From Sphingomonadales bacterium (GTDB taxonomy: Bacteria > Pseudomonadota > Alphaproteobacteria > Sphingomonadales > Sphingomonadaceae): 64,000 bases of DNA. The notes beneath the pieces were generated by a model. That model saw nothing but the letters and a program-made list of their open reading frames with translations, was not told the DNA's origin and ran no database searches. The position numbers and the translations under genes are program-made. Position 1 is the first letter of the stretch, and every line of letters starts with the position of its first letter. This document shows positions 22,045 to 33,374 of the stretch, piece after piece. The stretch is taken from the NCBI GenBank assembly GCA_012032285.1, contig JAAURJ010000005.1, positions 1 through 64,000 of the forward strand. Reading direction: 5' to 3'.

Positions 22045-22862
22045 TGCGGTTTTGCTGGCCTTTGCTTCTGGCGCTCGCCGGTTGCAGCGGACAGAATGCT
22101 ATCGTTCCCGGCGGTATTGTGTCAAATAACCCGTGTATCGACGCGGTGCTGTCGGAAATTGCCGCGCCGGGTCAGCTATCGGCGGTCAGCGTCTATAGCC
22201 ATGATCCGGCCAGCGCATCTGCGCCAATTGCTTGGGCACGCCGCTATCCCCCAATCGGAACCAGCGCGGAAGAGATTATCGCCGCCCGGCCCCGTTTGCT
22301 GCTAACCGGCAATTTGGCGAGCGGCGGCACCAACGCTGCGCTGGCCAAAGCGGGGATAGTGCAGAAATCCTATGGTGTTCCGGCAAGCGTCGCTGCAAAT
22401 CTGGTTCAGATACGGGATATGGCAAAGGCGATCGGACGCGAAGAAGCAGGCGAAAAATTAAACGCGAAAATTGAAACAGCGTTAGGGCCGGATGAGGGGG
22501 CAGGCCGTGCCCGGCGCGGAACCGCGATTATATGGCAAACCGGCGGTTTTGTAGCGGGCAAGGGGACGTTGCAAGATGAACTGTTGGCGCGGGCAGGTTT
22601 TACCAACGCGGCAGAAGTTTATGGCCTGGATCAATGGAGCCAGTTGCCGCTCGAAACATTGGTGCGTAATCCGCCTGATATAATCTTCATGCCAATGGCG
22701 GGGCAGGGTAAAGGCCAAGGTGAAAGCCAGCGCGAAATTGCGTTGCGGCAAAAATTGCTGCGTTATTTTCCGAAAACAAAAATTGCTTCCTTTCCCGACC
22801 GCCTGCTTTTTTGCGGCGGGCCGACTATTATAGAGGCGATGGAGGTGATGCGTTCGGTATGA
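22044..22862 (+). CDS. btuF: Cobalamin ABC transporter substrate-binding protein
   Basis: Lipoprotein signal, IGTSAEEIIAARPRLLL; overlaps btuB stop. Confidence 0.8.
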   Translation: MRFCWPLLLALAGCSGQNAIVPGGIVSNNPCIDAVLSEIAAPGQLSAVSVYSHDPASASAPIAWARRYPPIGTSAEEIIAARPRLLLTGNLASGGTNAALAKAGIVQKSYGVPASVAANLVQIRDMAKAIGREEAGEKLNAKIETALGPDEGAGRARRGTAIIWQTGGFVAGKGTLQDELLARAGFTNAAEVYGLDQWSQLPLETLVRNPPDIIFMPMAGQGKGQGESQREIALRQKLLRYFPKTKIASFPDRLLFCGGPTIIEAMEVMRSV

Positions 22863-23832
22863 AAAAATGGTTCCTCATCATCTGTTCCTTATGGCTTTCC
22901 TATTTTCGCTCTCGGCGGGGAAGATATGGATAGGCCCTGCGCATTGGTTTGCGGCGGGCGCCAATGGCTGGATCATGGCCGAACTGCGCCTGCCGCGTGC
23001 GATATTGGGTGCCGGCATAGGTGCGGCTCTTGGGCTATCGGGCGCGGTGTTGCAGGGTTATCTGCGCAACCCCTTGGCCGACCCAACCGTTGTTGGCGTG
23101 TCGTCCAGCGCGGCCTTTGGCGGGGTAGTCGCTATTTTTCTGGGGCTGGCGGTATGGCCATATGGGATTTTTACCTGCGCGATGCTGGGCGCTGCTGCCG
23201 CTGTGCTGTTGCTTGCCATGCTTGCTGGGCGCGGGACCGGGCCGCTGGGATTCATCCTTGGCGGAATGGTGCTATCTACGCTCGCGGGATCACTTACCGC
23301 TTTTTTGATCAGCATACAGGCAAACCCCTATGAAACAAGCGAGATCATCAGCTGGTTAATGGGCGCGATTACCGACCGGACAATGGATGATGTCTGGCGC
23401 GCCTTGCCATTCATTCTGGCGGGCGGGATGCTGTTGCTGCAATCAGGACGTATGCTGGATGCGCTGACGCTGGGTGAGGCTGGTGCTCGCAGCATCGGTG
23501 CGGATTTGAACCGGCTGCGCTGGCTGGTCATTGGCGGCGTAGGATTATGTGTCGGCGCGGCAGTGGCGGTTTCAGGCGTGGTTGGTTTTGTCGGCCTGAT
23601 CGTGCCGCATTTGATGCGCAGCTGGATCGGTGAGCGCCCCTCCGCGATCCTGATCCCAAGCGCAATTGGCGGGGCGATATTAACGCTCTTCGCCGATGGC
23701 CTTGTCCGTCTTGCGCCGGGCGCAGGGGAAATACGGTTGGGAATCGTCATGGCGATTTTGGGCACACCTTTTTTCCTTGCCATATTGTTTCGACAGCGCA
23801 GCGGCAGGAAGGGAGCCTTTGGGGATGCTTGA
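22859..23832 (+). CDS. btuC: Cobalamin ABC transporter permease (frameshift near 22886)
   Basis: FecCD features LRLPRAILGAGIGAALGLSGAVLQGYLRNPLADP, GFVGLIVPHLMR. ATGA-coupled start MKKWFLIICS joins SLSAGKIWIGP if one base is added. Confidence 0.85.
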
Positions 23833-24583
23833 GGCAAAGGATATTAGTGTAAAAGTCGGCGCAGAACAGCTTTTGGACGGCGTCTCGGCGGAATTTGCGC
23901 CAGGCAGGCTAAGCGTGATTTTAGGCCCCAATGGCGCGGGCAAATCAACACTGCTCGCGTGCCTGTCGGGTCTTCGAAAGGCAGATGGCGGGTCGGCCAT
24001 TTGGGACGGGGCGGACATCGCCGCGATGAACGCAAAGCTGCGGGCGCGGTCTATTGGCCTGCTCCCGCAAAGCGCGGCGGTGCATTGGGACATATATGCC
24101 CGCGATCTGGTTGCGCTTGGCCGCTATCCCTATCACGGGATCAGCAACAAGGATCAGGATGAAAGTCATATTGAAGCGGCAATGGCCGCGACCGATTGCA
24201 CCCATTTTGCCGGGCGGCATATGCGCAGCCTGTCGGGCGGCGAGCGGGCAAGGGTTTTGCTGGCGCGGGTGCTGGCGGGACAGCCGCAATGGTTGCTGGC
24301 GGACGAACCGTTGGCGGGGCTGGACCCGCGTTACCAGATGCAGATTTTGGACCATATGCGAAAACTTGCGAATGAAGGTGTCGGCGTTGTCACGGTGCTG
24401 CACGACCTAAATCAGGCAGCACGGATTGCGGACCATGTTCTACTGCTCAACAAAGGGCGGGTTTTTGCAAGCGGGTTGCCAAGGGATGTTTTGACAAAAA
24501 CCAATTTGAAGGCGGTCTATGATATTGACTGCGCAATTTTTGATGACAAAGACGGCCAGATGGCGATCATAATGCAAGGGTGA
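23825..24583 (+). CDS. btuD: Cobalamin ABC transporter ATP-binding protein
   Basis: GPNGAGKSTLLA, LSGGERARVLLARVL, LADEPLAGLD. Confidence 0.87.
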   Translation: MLEAKDISVKVGAEQLLDGVSAEFAPGRLSVILGPNGAGKSTLLACLSGLRKADGGSAIWDGADIAAMNAKLRARSIGLLPQSAAVHWDIYARDLVALGRYPYHGISNKDQDESHIEAAMAATDCTHFAGRHMRSLSGGERARVLLARVLAGQPQWLLADEPLAGLDPRYQMQILDHMRKLANEGVGVVTVLHDLNQAARIADHVLLLNKGRVFASGLPRDVLTKTNLKAVYDIDCAIFDDKDGQMAIIMQG

Positions 24584-24686
24584 TGGGCCTATTGGGCAAG
24601 ATAATTGCCGGGCAAATATGATTGTGCCGCAATGCTTGCAATCCGCCATATTCCAGCGCATTTCTGTCCTTAAGGAGGAACAGACT

Positions 24687-26180
24687 ATGCGGCAAATCGA
24701 GCATTTCATTGTGGGCGGTGCAGATGGTGTATCGCGCCATAGCGAGGTATATGATCCCAATAATGGCGTGGTTCAGGCGCAGGTTGCCTTGGGCGATGCG
24801 GCTTTACTTGACCGGGCGGTGGATGCTGCGCTGGCTGCGCAAGGGGCATGGGCCGCCACCAATCCGCAGCGCCGCGCCCGCGTCATGTTCCGATTTAAGG
24901 AACTGGTTGAAGCGCATATGGATGAGCTTGCCCATCTGCTATCGAGCGAACATGGCAAGGTTATTGCCGACAGCAAAGGCGATCTGCAACGCGGGCTGGA
25001 GGTTATCGAATTTTGTTGCGGCATTCCCCATGTGTTAAAGGGCGAATATACCGGCGGGGCTGGCCCTGGCATAGACGTCTATTCGATGCGGCAGCCGCTG
25101 GGTATTGGCGCCGGGATTACGCCGTTCAACTTTCCGGCTATGATCCCGATGTGGATGTTTGGTCCGGCCATTGCGGCGGGCAATGCCTTTATCCTGAAAC
25201 CATCCGAACGCGATCCGTCTGTTCCTGTACAGCTATGCGAACTGATGCAGGAGGCGGGCCTGCCGGAGGGCATATTGCAATGCGTGCATGGCGATAAGGA
25301 AATGGTTGATGCGATCCTGGACCATCCGGCGATCAGCGGGGTCAGCTTTGTCGGTTCATCGGATATCGCGCATTATGTGTATAGCCGCGGAGTTGCGGCG
25401 GGAAAGCGGGTGCAAGCGATGGGCGGCGCGAAAAACCATGCGATTGTGATGCCCGATGCCGATCTGGACCAAGTGGTCAATGATCTGTCAGGTGCGGCCT
25501 TTGGCAGTGCGGGCGAACGCTGTATGGCGCTGCCCGTGGTGGTGCCGGTCGGCGCGGATACCGCCAACCGGATTCGTGAAAGGCTGATCCCTGCGATAGC
25601 CAGCTTGCGCGTTGGCCTTTCCACCGATGAAGAGGCGCATTATGGCCCGGTGGTCAACGCCGCGCATAAGGCGCGGGTCGAAGGCTGGATCCAAAAGGGC
25701 GTGGATGAAGGCGCGGAGCTGGTTGTTGATGGCCGTGGCTTCAGCTTGCAGGGGCATGAGCAAGGCTTTTTCATCGGGCCGTCGCTGTTTGACCATGTTA
25801 CGCCAAATATGGAAAGCTACAGGGAAGAGATTTTTGGGCCTGTCCTGCAAATGGTGCGTGCGGAGAGTTTTGAAGAAGCCTTGGCGCTGCCCAGCAAGCA
25901 TCAATATGGCAATGGCGTAGCGATCTTCACAAGGAACGGCCATGCCGCGCGTGAATTTGCCGCCCGGGTGAATGTCGGCATGGTCGGCATCAATGTGCCT
26001 ATCCCGGTTCCGGTGGCCTATCACAGTTTTGGCGGGTGGAAACGATCGGCCTTTGGCGACACTAATCAACATGGTATGGAGGGCGTCAAATTCTGGACCA
26101 AGGTGAAAACAATCACCGCTCGCTGGCCCGATGGCAGCGCCGATGGCGGCAATGCTTTTGTTATACCAACTATGGGGTGA
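24687..26180 (+). CDS. mmsA: CoA-acylating methylmalonate-semialdehyde dehydrogenase
   Basis: ITPFNFPAMIPMWMF, FVGSSDIAHYVY, GSAGERCMALPV. Confidence 0.93.
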   Translation: MRQIEHFIVGGADGVSRHSEVYDPNNGVVQAQVALGDAALLDRAVDAALAAQGAWAATNPQRRARVMFRFKELVEAHMDELAHLLSSEHGKVIADSKGDLQRGLEVIEFCCGIPHVLKGEYTGGAGPGIDVYSMRQPLGIGAGITPFNFPAMIPMWMFGPAIAAGNAFILKPSERDPSVPVQLCELMQEAGLPEGILQCVHGDKEMVDAILDHPAISGVSFVGSSDIAHYVYSRGVAAGKRVQAMGGAKNHAIVMPDADLDQVVNDLSGAAFGSAGERCMALPVVVPVGADTANRIRERLIPAIASLRVGLSTDEEAHYGPVVNAAHKARVEGWIQKGVDEGAELVVDGRGFSLQGHEQGFFIGPSLFDHVTPNMESYREEIFGPVLQMVRAESFEEALALPSKHQYGNGVAIFTRNGHAAREFAARVNVGMVGINVPIPVPVAYHSFGGWKRSAFGDTNQHGMEGVKFWTKVKTITARWPDGSADGGNAFVIPTMG

Positions 26181-26298
26181 TGGTTTCCGCGGCGCAGGCA
26201 GGCAAGCCGTCCCATTTTGAAAAATGCTGCCTCTGGTCAAAAGGGTTAATATGTGAATAATCATTTGATTGCTTGCAAAGGCAAAGGAGTGATTCCGG

Positions 26299-27318
26299 GT
26301 GAGGCATATTGCCGCAAAAATATCGCGAATGGCGTGGACCGACATTATCGCTTTTGACATTGCCACCCTTTTGGCGCTGGCGCTGTTTGTGCTGTTCATA
26401 TGGCAACAGGGGCCAAAGGCGAGCGCGGCCGAAAAGCATGAAAGCGCCGCCGCGATCAATGTAAAGCGCATTGCGATCAGCTTTGATGATGCCCCGCGCG
26501 GACCGGGCGCATTTCTGGATGGTGATAAACGCCCCGCTATGTTGATCGCTGCGCTGAAAAAAGGTGGCGTGACACAGGCCGCTTTTTTCGTCAATCCGGG
26601 CCGGGTGAGCGCAGCAGCAGCGGAGCAGGGGCAACTGGTTAATTATGCGGCGCATGGCCATGTGCTGGCGAACCACACCGCCACTCATAAGCCGCTCTCA
26701 CAGGTATCGGCGCAGGCGTTTCTGGCCGATATTGATGCCGCCGAAAAATGGTTGAAACCGTTGCCTGGATACCGGCCTTGGTTCCGTTTCCCGCGCCTTG
26801 ATGAAGGACGCCGTGATAAGGTGAAACGCGATGCGGTCCGGGACGGGTTAAAAAAGCGCGGCCTTCGTAATGGCTATGTCACCGCCGATGGGTGGGATTG
26901 GTATTTGGAGGCGCAGACGATAAGGGCGAAAAAGGCTGGGCGCAAAATCGACATGGCGGCGCTGCGCAAACTTTATATCGAAACCCATTTGGAATCGGCG
27001 AATTTTTCGGACCGTCTGGCAAGGCGTTTGCTCGGCCGCCGTCCGGTGCAGATGCTGCTTTTGCATGAAACCGATTTGGCGGCGCTTTACATTGACGATT
27101 TGGCGGCGGCGCTGCGCCGGGATGGCTGGGAAATTGTAACAGCCGATTCTGTTTATAACGATCCCATGGCGCAAATATCCCCCGATCCTGATTTCGCCGA
27201 TGGAACATTGCTAGAAATGTTGGCGTGGGAGAAACAATTATCGGGCGGACGGTGGTTTCCGCGCAACAATATTGAAACCGCCAATAAGCTGTTTGCCAGC
27301 CGCGTTTTGCTTGACTAA
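26299..27318 (+). CDS. Polysaccharide deacetylase family protein, copy 1
   Basis: ISFDDAP, NHTATH, RPWFRFPRLDEG motifs; N-terminal TM anchor. Confidence 0.85.
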   Translation: MRHIAAKISRMAWTDIIAFDIATLLALALFVLFIWQQGPKASAAEKHESAAAINVKRIAISFDDAPRGPGAFLDGDKRPAMLIAALKKGGVTQAAFFVNPGRVSAAAAEQGQLVNYAAHGHVLANHTATHKPLSQVSAQAFLADIDAAEKWLKPLPGYRPWFRFPRLDEGRRDKVKRDAVRDGLKKRGLRNGYVTADGWDWYLEAQTIRAKKAGRKIDMAALRKLYIETHLESANFSDRLARRLLGRRPVQMLLLHETDLAALYIDDLAAALRRDGWEIVTADSVYNDPMAQISPDPDFADGTLLEMLAWEKQLSGGRWFPRNNIETANKLFASRVLLD

Positions 27319-27348
27319 CCTGCCGACAGGTTTTGGGAGGAACATTTA

Positions 27349-28302
27349 ATGCGGTTATCAGGCTTTGGCCTATTTGGCGCTTTGTTGTTTTTGCTTTGTA
27401 CTGCGCCCGGTGTTGCGGCACAGGGCGAAAAACGTGTCGCGCTTAGCTTTGATGATGTCCCACGCGGTGCAGGCGCGTTTATGACGCCGGATGAACGCAC
27501 CGAAAAAATCATCGCGGCACTTTCGAATCAAAACGCAGCGCAAGCGGTGTTTTTCATAAACCCCTGCAAATTGGACGAGCCGCCGGGGCAGGGCGGAGAG
27601 GCACGGATTGCCGCTTATGTCGCAGCGGGCCATGTGATTGCCAATCATAGCTGTAGCCACCCCAAGCTTAGCAACACAGATGCCGAAATCTATCTGGCCG
27701 ACATTGACAAGGCGGAGGATTGGCTAAAGCGGCGCGATGGTTATCGGCCTTGGTTCCGTTTTCCCTATCTGGATGAGGGCGGCGCGGATAAGGTTAAACG
27801 CGATACGCTGCGCAGCGGGCTTGCACAGCGCGGCCTTATTAATGGCTATGTGACCGCCGATGGGTCCGACTGGAATCTGGAACAGCTTACTTTAGACGCC
27901 AAAACAGCGGGTAAGGACATGGATATGAAGGCACTGCGCAAGCTGTATGTCAGCAGCCAGATGAGTGCACTCGATTATCATGACGAACTGGCGCGGATAA
28001 CATTGGGCCGATCACCTGCGCATATGCTGTTGCTGCATGAAACCGATCTGGCGGCTCTGTTTATCGGCGATCTGGTTGATGAAATGCGGCGCCGCGGCTG
28101 GACCATCATTTCCGCCGACGAGGCCTTTGCCGATCCAATCCATAATGCGATGCCCGACGTGCCTTTTTCCGCCGGAACGCTCACCGGATCAATGGCATGG
28201 GAAAAAAATATCCCCCCGCCCCTATCGCCGATTTGGATTGGAACGGATTTGCAAAATCATATTTTCGAAAAACAGGTGGTAAAAGATGTGGAGGTAAAAT
28301 GA
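27349..28302 (+). CDS. Polysaccharide deacetylase family protein, copy 2
   Basis: LSFDDVP, NHSCSH, RPWFRFPYLDEG; signal peptide; paralog of preceding gene. Confidence 0.86.
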   Translation: MRLSGFGLFGALLFLLCTAPGVAAQGEKRVALSFDDVPRGAGAFMTPDERTEKIIAALSNQNAAQAVFFINPCKLDEPPGQGGEARIAAYVAAGHVIANHSCSHPKLSNTDAEIYLADIDKAEDWLKRRDGYRPWFRFPYLDEGGADKVKRDTLRSGLAQRGLINGYVTADGSDWNLEQLTLDAKTAGKDMDMKALRKLYVSSQMSALDYHDELARITLGRSPAHMLLLHETDLAALFIGDLVDEMRRRGWTIISADEAFADPIHNAMPDVPFSAGTLTGSMAWEKNIPPPLSPIWIGTDLQNHIFEKQVVKDVEVK

Positions 28303-29443
28303 GCAACCAATTTGCCCTGACCGATGATCAAATGGCCATACAGGAAATGGCGCAGCGATTTACCGCCAACCATATCACGCCCTTTGCCGCCGAATGGGAT
28401 GCACAAAAGCATTTCCCAATTGATGTTATCAAACGCAGTGCAGAGCTCGGCTTTGGTGGTATTTATGTGGGCGAGGGTTCGGGCGGTATCGGCCTTGGCC
28501 GGTTGGAGGCGGCGATCATCATGGAGGCGATGGCTTATGGCTGCCCGGCTACTTCCGCCTATATCTCCATCCACAATATGGCCGCATGGATGATCGACAG
28601 TTTTGCTTCGGACGATTTGAAAAGTCGCTATTTGCCAAGTCTGATTTCCATGGAAAAATTGCCAGCTACTGCCTGACCGAACCGGGCAGCGGCAGCGACG
28701 CGGCGGCGCTGAAAACCACGGCAAGGCTGGACGGCGACCATTATGTGGTGAACGGCAGCAAGCAGTTTATTTCGGGTGCAGGCGTCAATGATGTTTATGT
28801 CTGTATGGTCCGCACGGGCGATGATGGCGCACGGGGGATTAGCTGCCTTGTGGTCGACAAGGATATGACGGGCCTTAGCTTTGGCGCACCGGAGAAGAAG
28901 CTTGGCTGGAATGCGTCCCCCACAGCGCAGGTGCATTTCGACAATGTCCGCGTGCCGGTGGCCAACCGTGTCGGCAGCGAGGGTGAGGGCTTTCGCTTTG
29001 CCATGGCGGGGCTGGACGGCGGGCGGCTGAATATCGGCGCGTGCAGCCTTGGCGGGGCGCAGCGATGTTTGGACGAGGCAATCGCTTATACCAAGGAGCG
29101 GCAACAATTTGGCCAAGCGGTGGCCGATTTCCAGAACACACAGTTCATGCTCGCCGATATGGCCACCGATTTGGAGGCTGCACGGGCGCTGCTTTATATG
29201 GCGGCGTGCAAGGTGACCGAGGGTGCGCCTGATAAGTCTCGTTTTTCTGCAATGGCCAAAAGGCTGGCGACTGATAATGGCAGCGAAATTGTGAATAAGG
29301 CGCTGCAGCTATTTGGCGGCTATGGTTATTTGCAAGATTATCCGATCGAACGTTTCTGGCGCGACCTGCGCGTGCATTCGATATTGGAGGGCACCAATCA
29401 AGTGATGCGGATGATCGTGGGGCGGGACTTGCTGAGGCAATGA
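28299..29443 (+). CDS. Acyl-CoA dehydrogenase, isobutyryl-CoA dehydrogenase-like (frameshift at A-run 28654-28658)
   Basis: One added A gives SMEKIASYCLTEPGSGSDAAALKT. GGYGYLQDYPIERFWRDLRVHSILEGTNQVMR. Confidence 0.9.
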
Positions 29444-30489
29444 TGATGAACGAAGATGTAATCCTCCAAAAACATGGCTGCATCGGCCATATCAGCCTCA
29501 ACCGACCGTCTGCGATCCATGCGCTTAACCTGCCCATGTGTCAGGCGATGATTGCCGCTTTAGAAGGCTGGGCCGCAGATGACGCGGTTGAAGCGGTGAT
29601 TATCGACCATAGCAGCGGACGGGGTTTTTGTGCGGGCGGTGACATCCGTATGCTTGCGACAAGCGGCGCAAAGGACGGCAAAAAGGCACGCCGGTTTTTT
29701 CGCACTGAATATCAGCTCAACCATTTGATGCATGAATATACAAAGCCGATTATCGCTTTCATGGACGGCATCACCATGGGCGGCGGCGTGGGCATATCAT
29801 TGCCGTCACGGTTTCGCGTTGCGACCGAAAACACCCGCTTTGCTATGCCCGAAACGGGGATAGGGTTGTTTCCCGATGTCGGCGGGGGCTGGTATCTGCC
29901 GCGGCTTGAGGGCCGTGTCGGACAATATCTGGCGCTAACCGGGGCGCGGCTGGATGGTGCGGAATGCTTCGCATTAGGGCTTGCGACTCATTATCTGCCC
30001 CCTGAAAATCTGGAGAAAGCAAAGGAGCGAATAGCAAAGGCTCCGGGCCGCATTTCCGGTATATTAGGTGACCTTTCGATCACAGCATCTGTAGCCAAAA
30101 TCACCGAGCATATCGACAAGATCAATCGCCATTTTGCAAGCGATAGTTATGAAGATATTCTGGCGTCATTGGAGGGCGACGAGAGCGATTGGGCGGCGAA
30201 GGAACGCGATACGCTGGGCACGAAATCACCGCAAACCTGCAAAGTGGCGCTGCGCCAATTAAAAGAAGGCGCTGCGATGCCCGATTTTGCGGCCGAGATG
30301 AAACAGGAATATGCCATAGGCGCCCATGTGGTGCAAAGGCATGATTTTATCGAAGGCGTCCGTGCCCTGATTGTCGACAAGGATAATGCTCCGCGTTGGA
30401 ACCCCGCCACTCCGGAGGAGGTGACCGATGCGATGCTGGACGAAATATTCGCGCCTTTGTCAAAGAAAGAAGAATGGAAACCCCTATGA
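29440..30489 (+). CDS. Enoyl-CoA hydratase/isomerase family, 3-hydroxyisobutyryl-CoA hydrolase-like
   Basis: [36 protein letters not shown]. Confidence 0.9.
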   Translation: MMMNEDVILQKHGCIGHISLNRPSAIHALNLPMCQAMIAALEGWAADDAVEAVIIDHSSGRGFCAGGDIRMLATSGAKDGKKARRFFRTEYQLNHLMHEYTKPIIAFMDGITMGGGVGISLPSRFRVATENTRFAMPETGIGLFPDVGGGWYLPRLEGRVGQYLALTGARLDGAECFALGLATHYLPPENLEKAKERIAKAPGRISGILGDLSITASVAKITEHIDKINRHFASDSYEDILASLEGDESDWAAKERDTLGTKSPQTCKVALRQLKEGAAMPDFAAEMKQEYAIGAHVVQRHDFIEGVRALIVDKDNAPRWNPATPEEVTDAMLDEIFAPLSKKEEWKPL

Positions 30490-31268
30490 CTTACGAGACC
30501 ATATTGAGCGAAACCAAAGGCGCGGTGACGATTATCACGCTGAACCGGCCGCAAGCGCTGAATGCGCTATCGGGCGCGGTTTTGGAGGAGTTGATTAGCG
30601 CCTTTGCCGTTTTCGAGGCTGATGATAGCCAGCTTTGCGCGGTCCTGACCGGCAGCGGAGAGAAAGCCTTTGCCGCAGGCGCAGATATAAAGGAAATGGC
30701 GGACAAACCTGCCGCTGATTTTTACAATCAGGATTTCTTCTCCCGCTGGACCAGCCATCTTGTCAAGGCGACCCGTAAGCCATGGATTGCCGCGGTCAAT
30801 GGCTTTGCGCTGGGCGGCGGATGCGAACTCGCGATGATGGCAGACTTTATCATCGCGTCGGATAATGCCAAATTTGGCCAGCCCGAAATCAAGCTGGGTG
30901 TCGCGCCGGGCATGGGCGGATCACAGCGGCTGACCCGCGCGATTGGCAAGGCGAAGGCGATGGAAATGTGCCTTACGGGGCGGATGATGGATGCAACCGA
31001 GGCCGAGCGGAGCGGCCTAGTGGCGCGGGTGGTGCCGTTCGGTGAATTGATGGACGAGGCGCTGAAGACTGCTGAAACCATTGCATCTATGCCGCCAATG
31101 GCCGCAAAAGTGAATAAAGAAATGGTCAACGCCGCCTATGAAATGACGCTGGATCAAGGCTTGCTCCACGAACGCCGCCTGTTCCAGATATTGACCGCGA
31201 GTGAGGACAAGGCCGAAGGCATGGCCGCCTTCATCGAAAAACGCGAGGGCAAATGGAAGGGGCGATAA
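30486..31268 (+). CDS. Enoyl-CoA hydratase
   Basis: [38 protein letters not shown]-coupled. Confidence 0.93.
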   Translation: MTYETILSETKGAVTIITLNRPQALNALSGAVLEELISAFAVFEADDSQLCAVLTGSGEKAFAAGADIKEMADKPAADFYNQDFFSRWTSHLVKATRKPWIAAVNGFALGGGCELAMMADFIIASDNAKFGQPEIKLGVAPGMGGSQRLTRAIGKAKAMEMCLTGRMMDATEAERSGLVARVVPFGELMDEALKTAETIASMPPMAAKVNKEMVNAAYEMTLDQGLLHERRLFQILTASEDKAEGMAAFIEKREGKWKGR

Positions 31269-31269
31269 C

Positions 31270-32142
31270 ATGAAAATCGCCTTTATCGGCCTTGGCAATA
31301 TGGGCGGCGGGATGGCCGCCAATCTGGTGAAAGCCGGTTATGCGGTGCAGGCTTTTGACCTTTCGGAAGATGCGTGCGCCAAAGCATCAGAAAATGGATG
31401 CGCCATCTTTACCGATGCGAAGGCAGCAGTTGCGGACGTCGATGCTGTCGTTACAATGCTCCCCAATGGCAAAATTGCCGAAAGCGTATTTTCCGGCGAA
31501 ATAATTGGCTTAGCTCCGGCAAGGGCTCTGTTGCTTGATTGTTCAACCATTGATGTCGATACGGCGATCCGGATGGAAAATACAGCCCGCGCCTCCGGAT
31601 ATGATATGGTGGATGCGCCGGTTTCAGGGGGTATCGCAGCAGCAAATGCGGGCATATTGACCTTCATGGTCGGCGGCAGCAAGGCTGCTTTCAAACGTGC
31701 AGAGCCTATCCTGTCCGCGATGGGCAAGACAGTAATCCATGCCGGACAATCGGGCGCGGGGCAGGCGGCAAAAATATGCAACAATATGCTGCTTGGTGCG
31801 TCGATGATTGCAACGTGCGAGACGTTCAAACTGGCGGAAAAGCTGGGACTGGACTTGCAAACCTTTTATAACATAGCGTCCCAGGCATCGGGGCAGAATT
31901 GGTCGATGACAAGCTATTGCCCGGTTCCCGGTATTGGCCCGCACAGCCCAGCGGATAATGACTATAAGGGCGGCTTTGCCAGCGCCTTGATGCTGAAGGA
32001 TTTGCGTCTTGCTTTGCAGGCGGCGGCCTCTACCGGGGCTGATGTGCCAATGGGGAAACGGGCGGAGGAGCTATATGCTGCTTTTGTTGAAGGCGGGCAG
32101 GATGGCGTTGATTTTTCCGCCATTATTCGTTCGCTGGGTTAA
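31270..32142 (+). CDS. mmsB: 3-hydroxyisobutyrate dehydrogenase
   Basis: FIGLGNMGGGMAANL, DAPVSGGIAAANAGILTFMVGG. Confidence 0.94.
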   Translation: MKIAFIGLGNMGGGMAANLVKAGYAVQAFDLSEDACAKASENGCAIFTDAKAAVADVDAVVTMLPNGKIAESVFSGEIIGLAPARALLLDCSTIDVDTAIRMENTARASGYDMVDAPVSGGIAAANAGILTFMVGGSKAAFKRAEPILSAMGKTVIHAGQSGAGQAAKICNNMLLGASMIATCETFKLAEKLGLDLQTFYNIASQASGQNWSMTSYCPVPGIGPHSPADNDYKGGFASALMLKDLRLALQAAASTGADVPMGKRAEELYAAFVEGGQDGVDFSAIIRSLG

Positions 32143-32162
32143 ACCCGAACGGGTGTAAAGCC

Positions 32163-32555
32163 TTAGGCTTTTGGTTTAGCTTTCTCTATTTGTTGAAACT
32201 TCCCAAGGCCGCAGGCTTCACCTTGTTCGATGCGTCCGCCAAAATTTTGCAGGACGCGAATGATATCGACATTGCAAAGCTGCCCAGTCGTTACGCGATA
32301 AGAAAAGGCTTCTTCAAAACGCAGCCCCGAACACCCTTGCGGCATGGTGTTGCGATAGATTTTGCCATTGGTCATTTTGAAATCAATGCTGTTTTCATCG
32401 ACGACATGGGTGGACCGGATTTGCCGGATATTGAGGCAGTTTTTGGGCTCGCCAAGCGCGCGGATTTCCGCATCGCCGGTTTTACTCGCCGCCGCCGCTG
32501 CCATCCCGCCGCCCGCCAATGCGGCGGTTAGGATCAGGTAAGTTGTTTTTTTCAT
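32163..32555 (-). CDS. Small exported protein of unknown function
   Basis: Signal peptide and Cys-containing mature domain. Confidence 0.6.
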   Translation of the reverse strand: MKKTTYLILTAALAGGGMAAAAASKTGDAEIRALGEPKNCLNIRQIRSTHVVDENSIDFKMTNGKIYRNTMPQGCSGLRFEEAFSYRVTTGQLCNVDIIRVLQNFGGRIEQGEACGLGKFQQIEKAKPKA

Positions 32556-32601
32556 AGGCGCTCTCCTTTTCCGTTGCTTGGATTATTTAGCCCGCTTTGG
32601 C

Positions 32602-33294
32602 TTAACCTTGGCTGACTTTTGCGCGGCCACCTTTAACGCCTTTGCCGCCGCGCTGCCCGGTTCGGGGGGTTTTGGGTTTATAGCGGCAAAGGTCGGCCAC
32701 CGGGCAACGCCAGCATTCGGGCGACCGCGCCTTGCAGATATAGCGGCCATGAAGGATCAGCCAATGATGGGCACCAACGCGAAAAGGGTGCGGTGTGCGC
32801 CTGTCGAGCGCCTTTTCAACGGCATCGACATTTTTACCGGGCGCAAGTCCGGTGCGATTCCCGACGCGGAAAATATGGGTGTCCACCGCAAAAGTTTCCG
32901 CCCCAAAAGCACAGTTCATTACGACATTGGCGGTTTTGCGGCCAACACCGGGCAGGGTGGTCAGCGTGTCGCGGTCGGCGGGCACTCGCCCGTCAAAGTC
33001 GCGTACCAATATTTCGGACAGGGCGATGACATTTTTCGCCTTGTTATTGAACAGTCCAATCGTCTTGATATGCTGTTTCAACCCGTCCAAGCCGAGCGCG
33101 ACCATCTGCGCCGGCGTTTTTACCTGTTTGAACAAGGCTCTGGTCGCCTTATTCACACCGACATCGGTGGATTGTGCGCTACAGGTTACCGCGACAAGTA
33201 ACTGGAACACATTGCCATATTCCAGCTCCGTTTCCGGCGCGGGGTTCTCCTCGGCAAGGCGGCGGTAAAATTCAAAGATATTGTCTTTTTTCAT
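32602..33294 (-). CDS. nth: Endonuclease III
   Basis: LPGVGRKTANVVMNCAFG HhH motif and C-terminal C-x6-C-x2-C-x5-C cluster. Confidence 0.94.
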   Translation of the reverse strand: MKKDNIFEFYRRLAEENPAPETELEYGNVFQLLVAVTCSAQSTDVGVNKATRALFKQVKTPAQMVALGLDGLKQHIKTIGLFNNKAKNVIALSEILVRDFDGRVPADRDTLTTLPGVGRKTANVVMNCAFGAETFAVDTHIFRVGNRTGLAPGKNVDAVEKALDRRTPHPFRVGAHHWLILHGRYICKARSPECWRCPVADLCRYKPKTPRTGQRGGKGVKGGRAKVSQG

Positions 33295-33374
33295 GTCCGC
33301 TGTTCATGCCGTTTATACTGACAAAATGCTATCACGAAGAGAATGAATTTGAGATTTTGAGCGACCAAAATATT

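Noticed and set aside
25488-26594. 368-aa minus-strand ORF antisense to mmsA and a deacetylase
   Set aside because: Overlaps two genes with clear motifs on the other strand.
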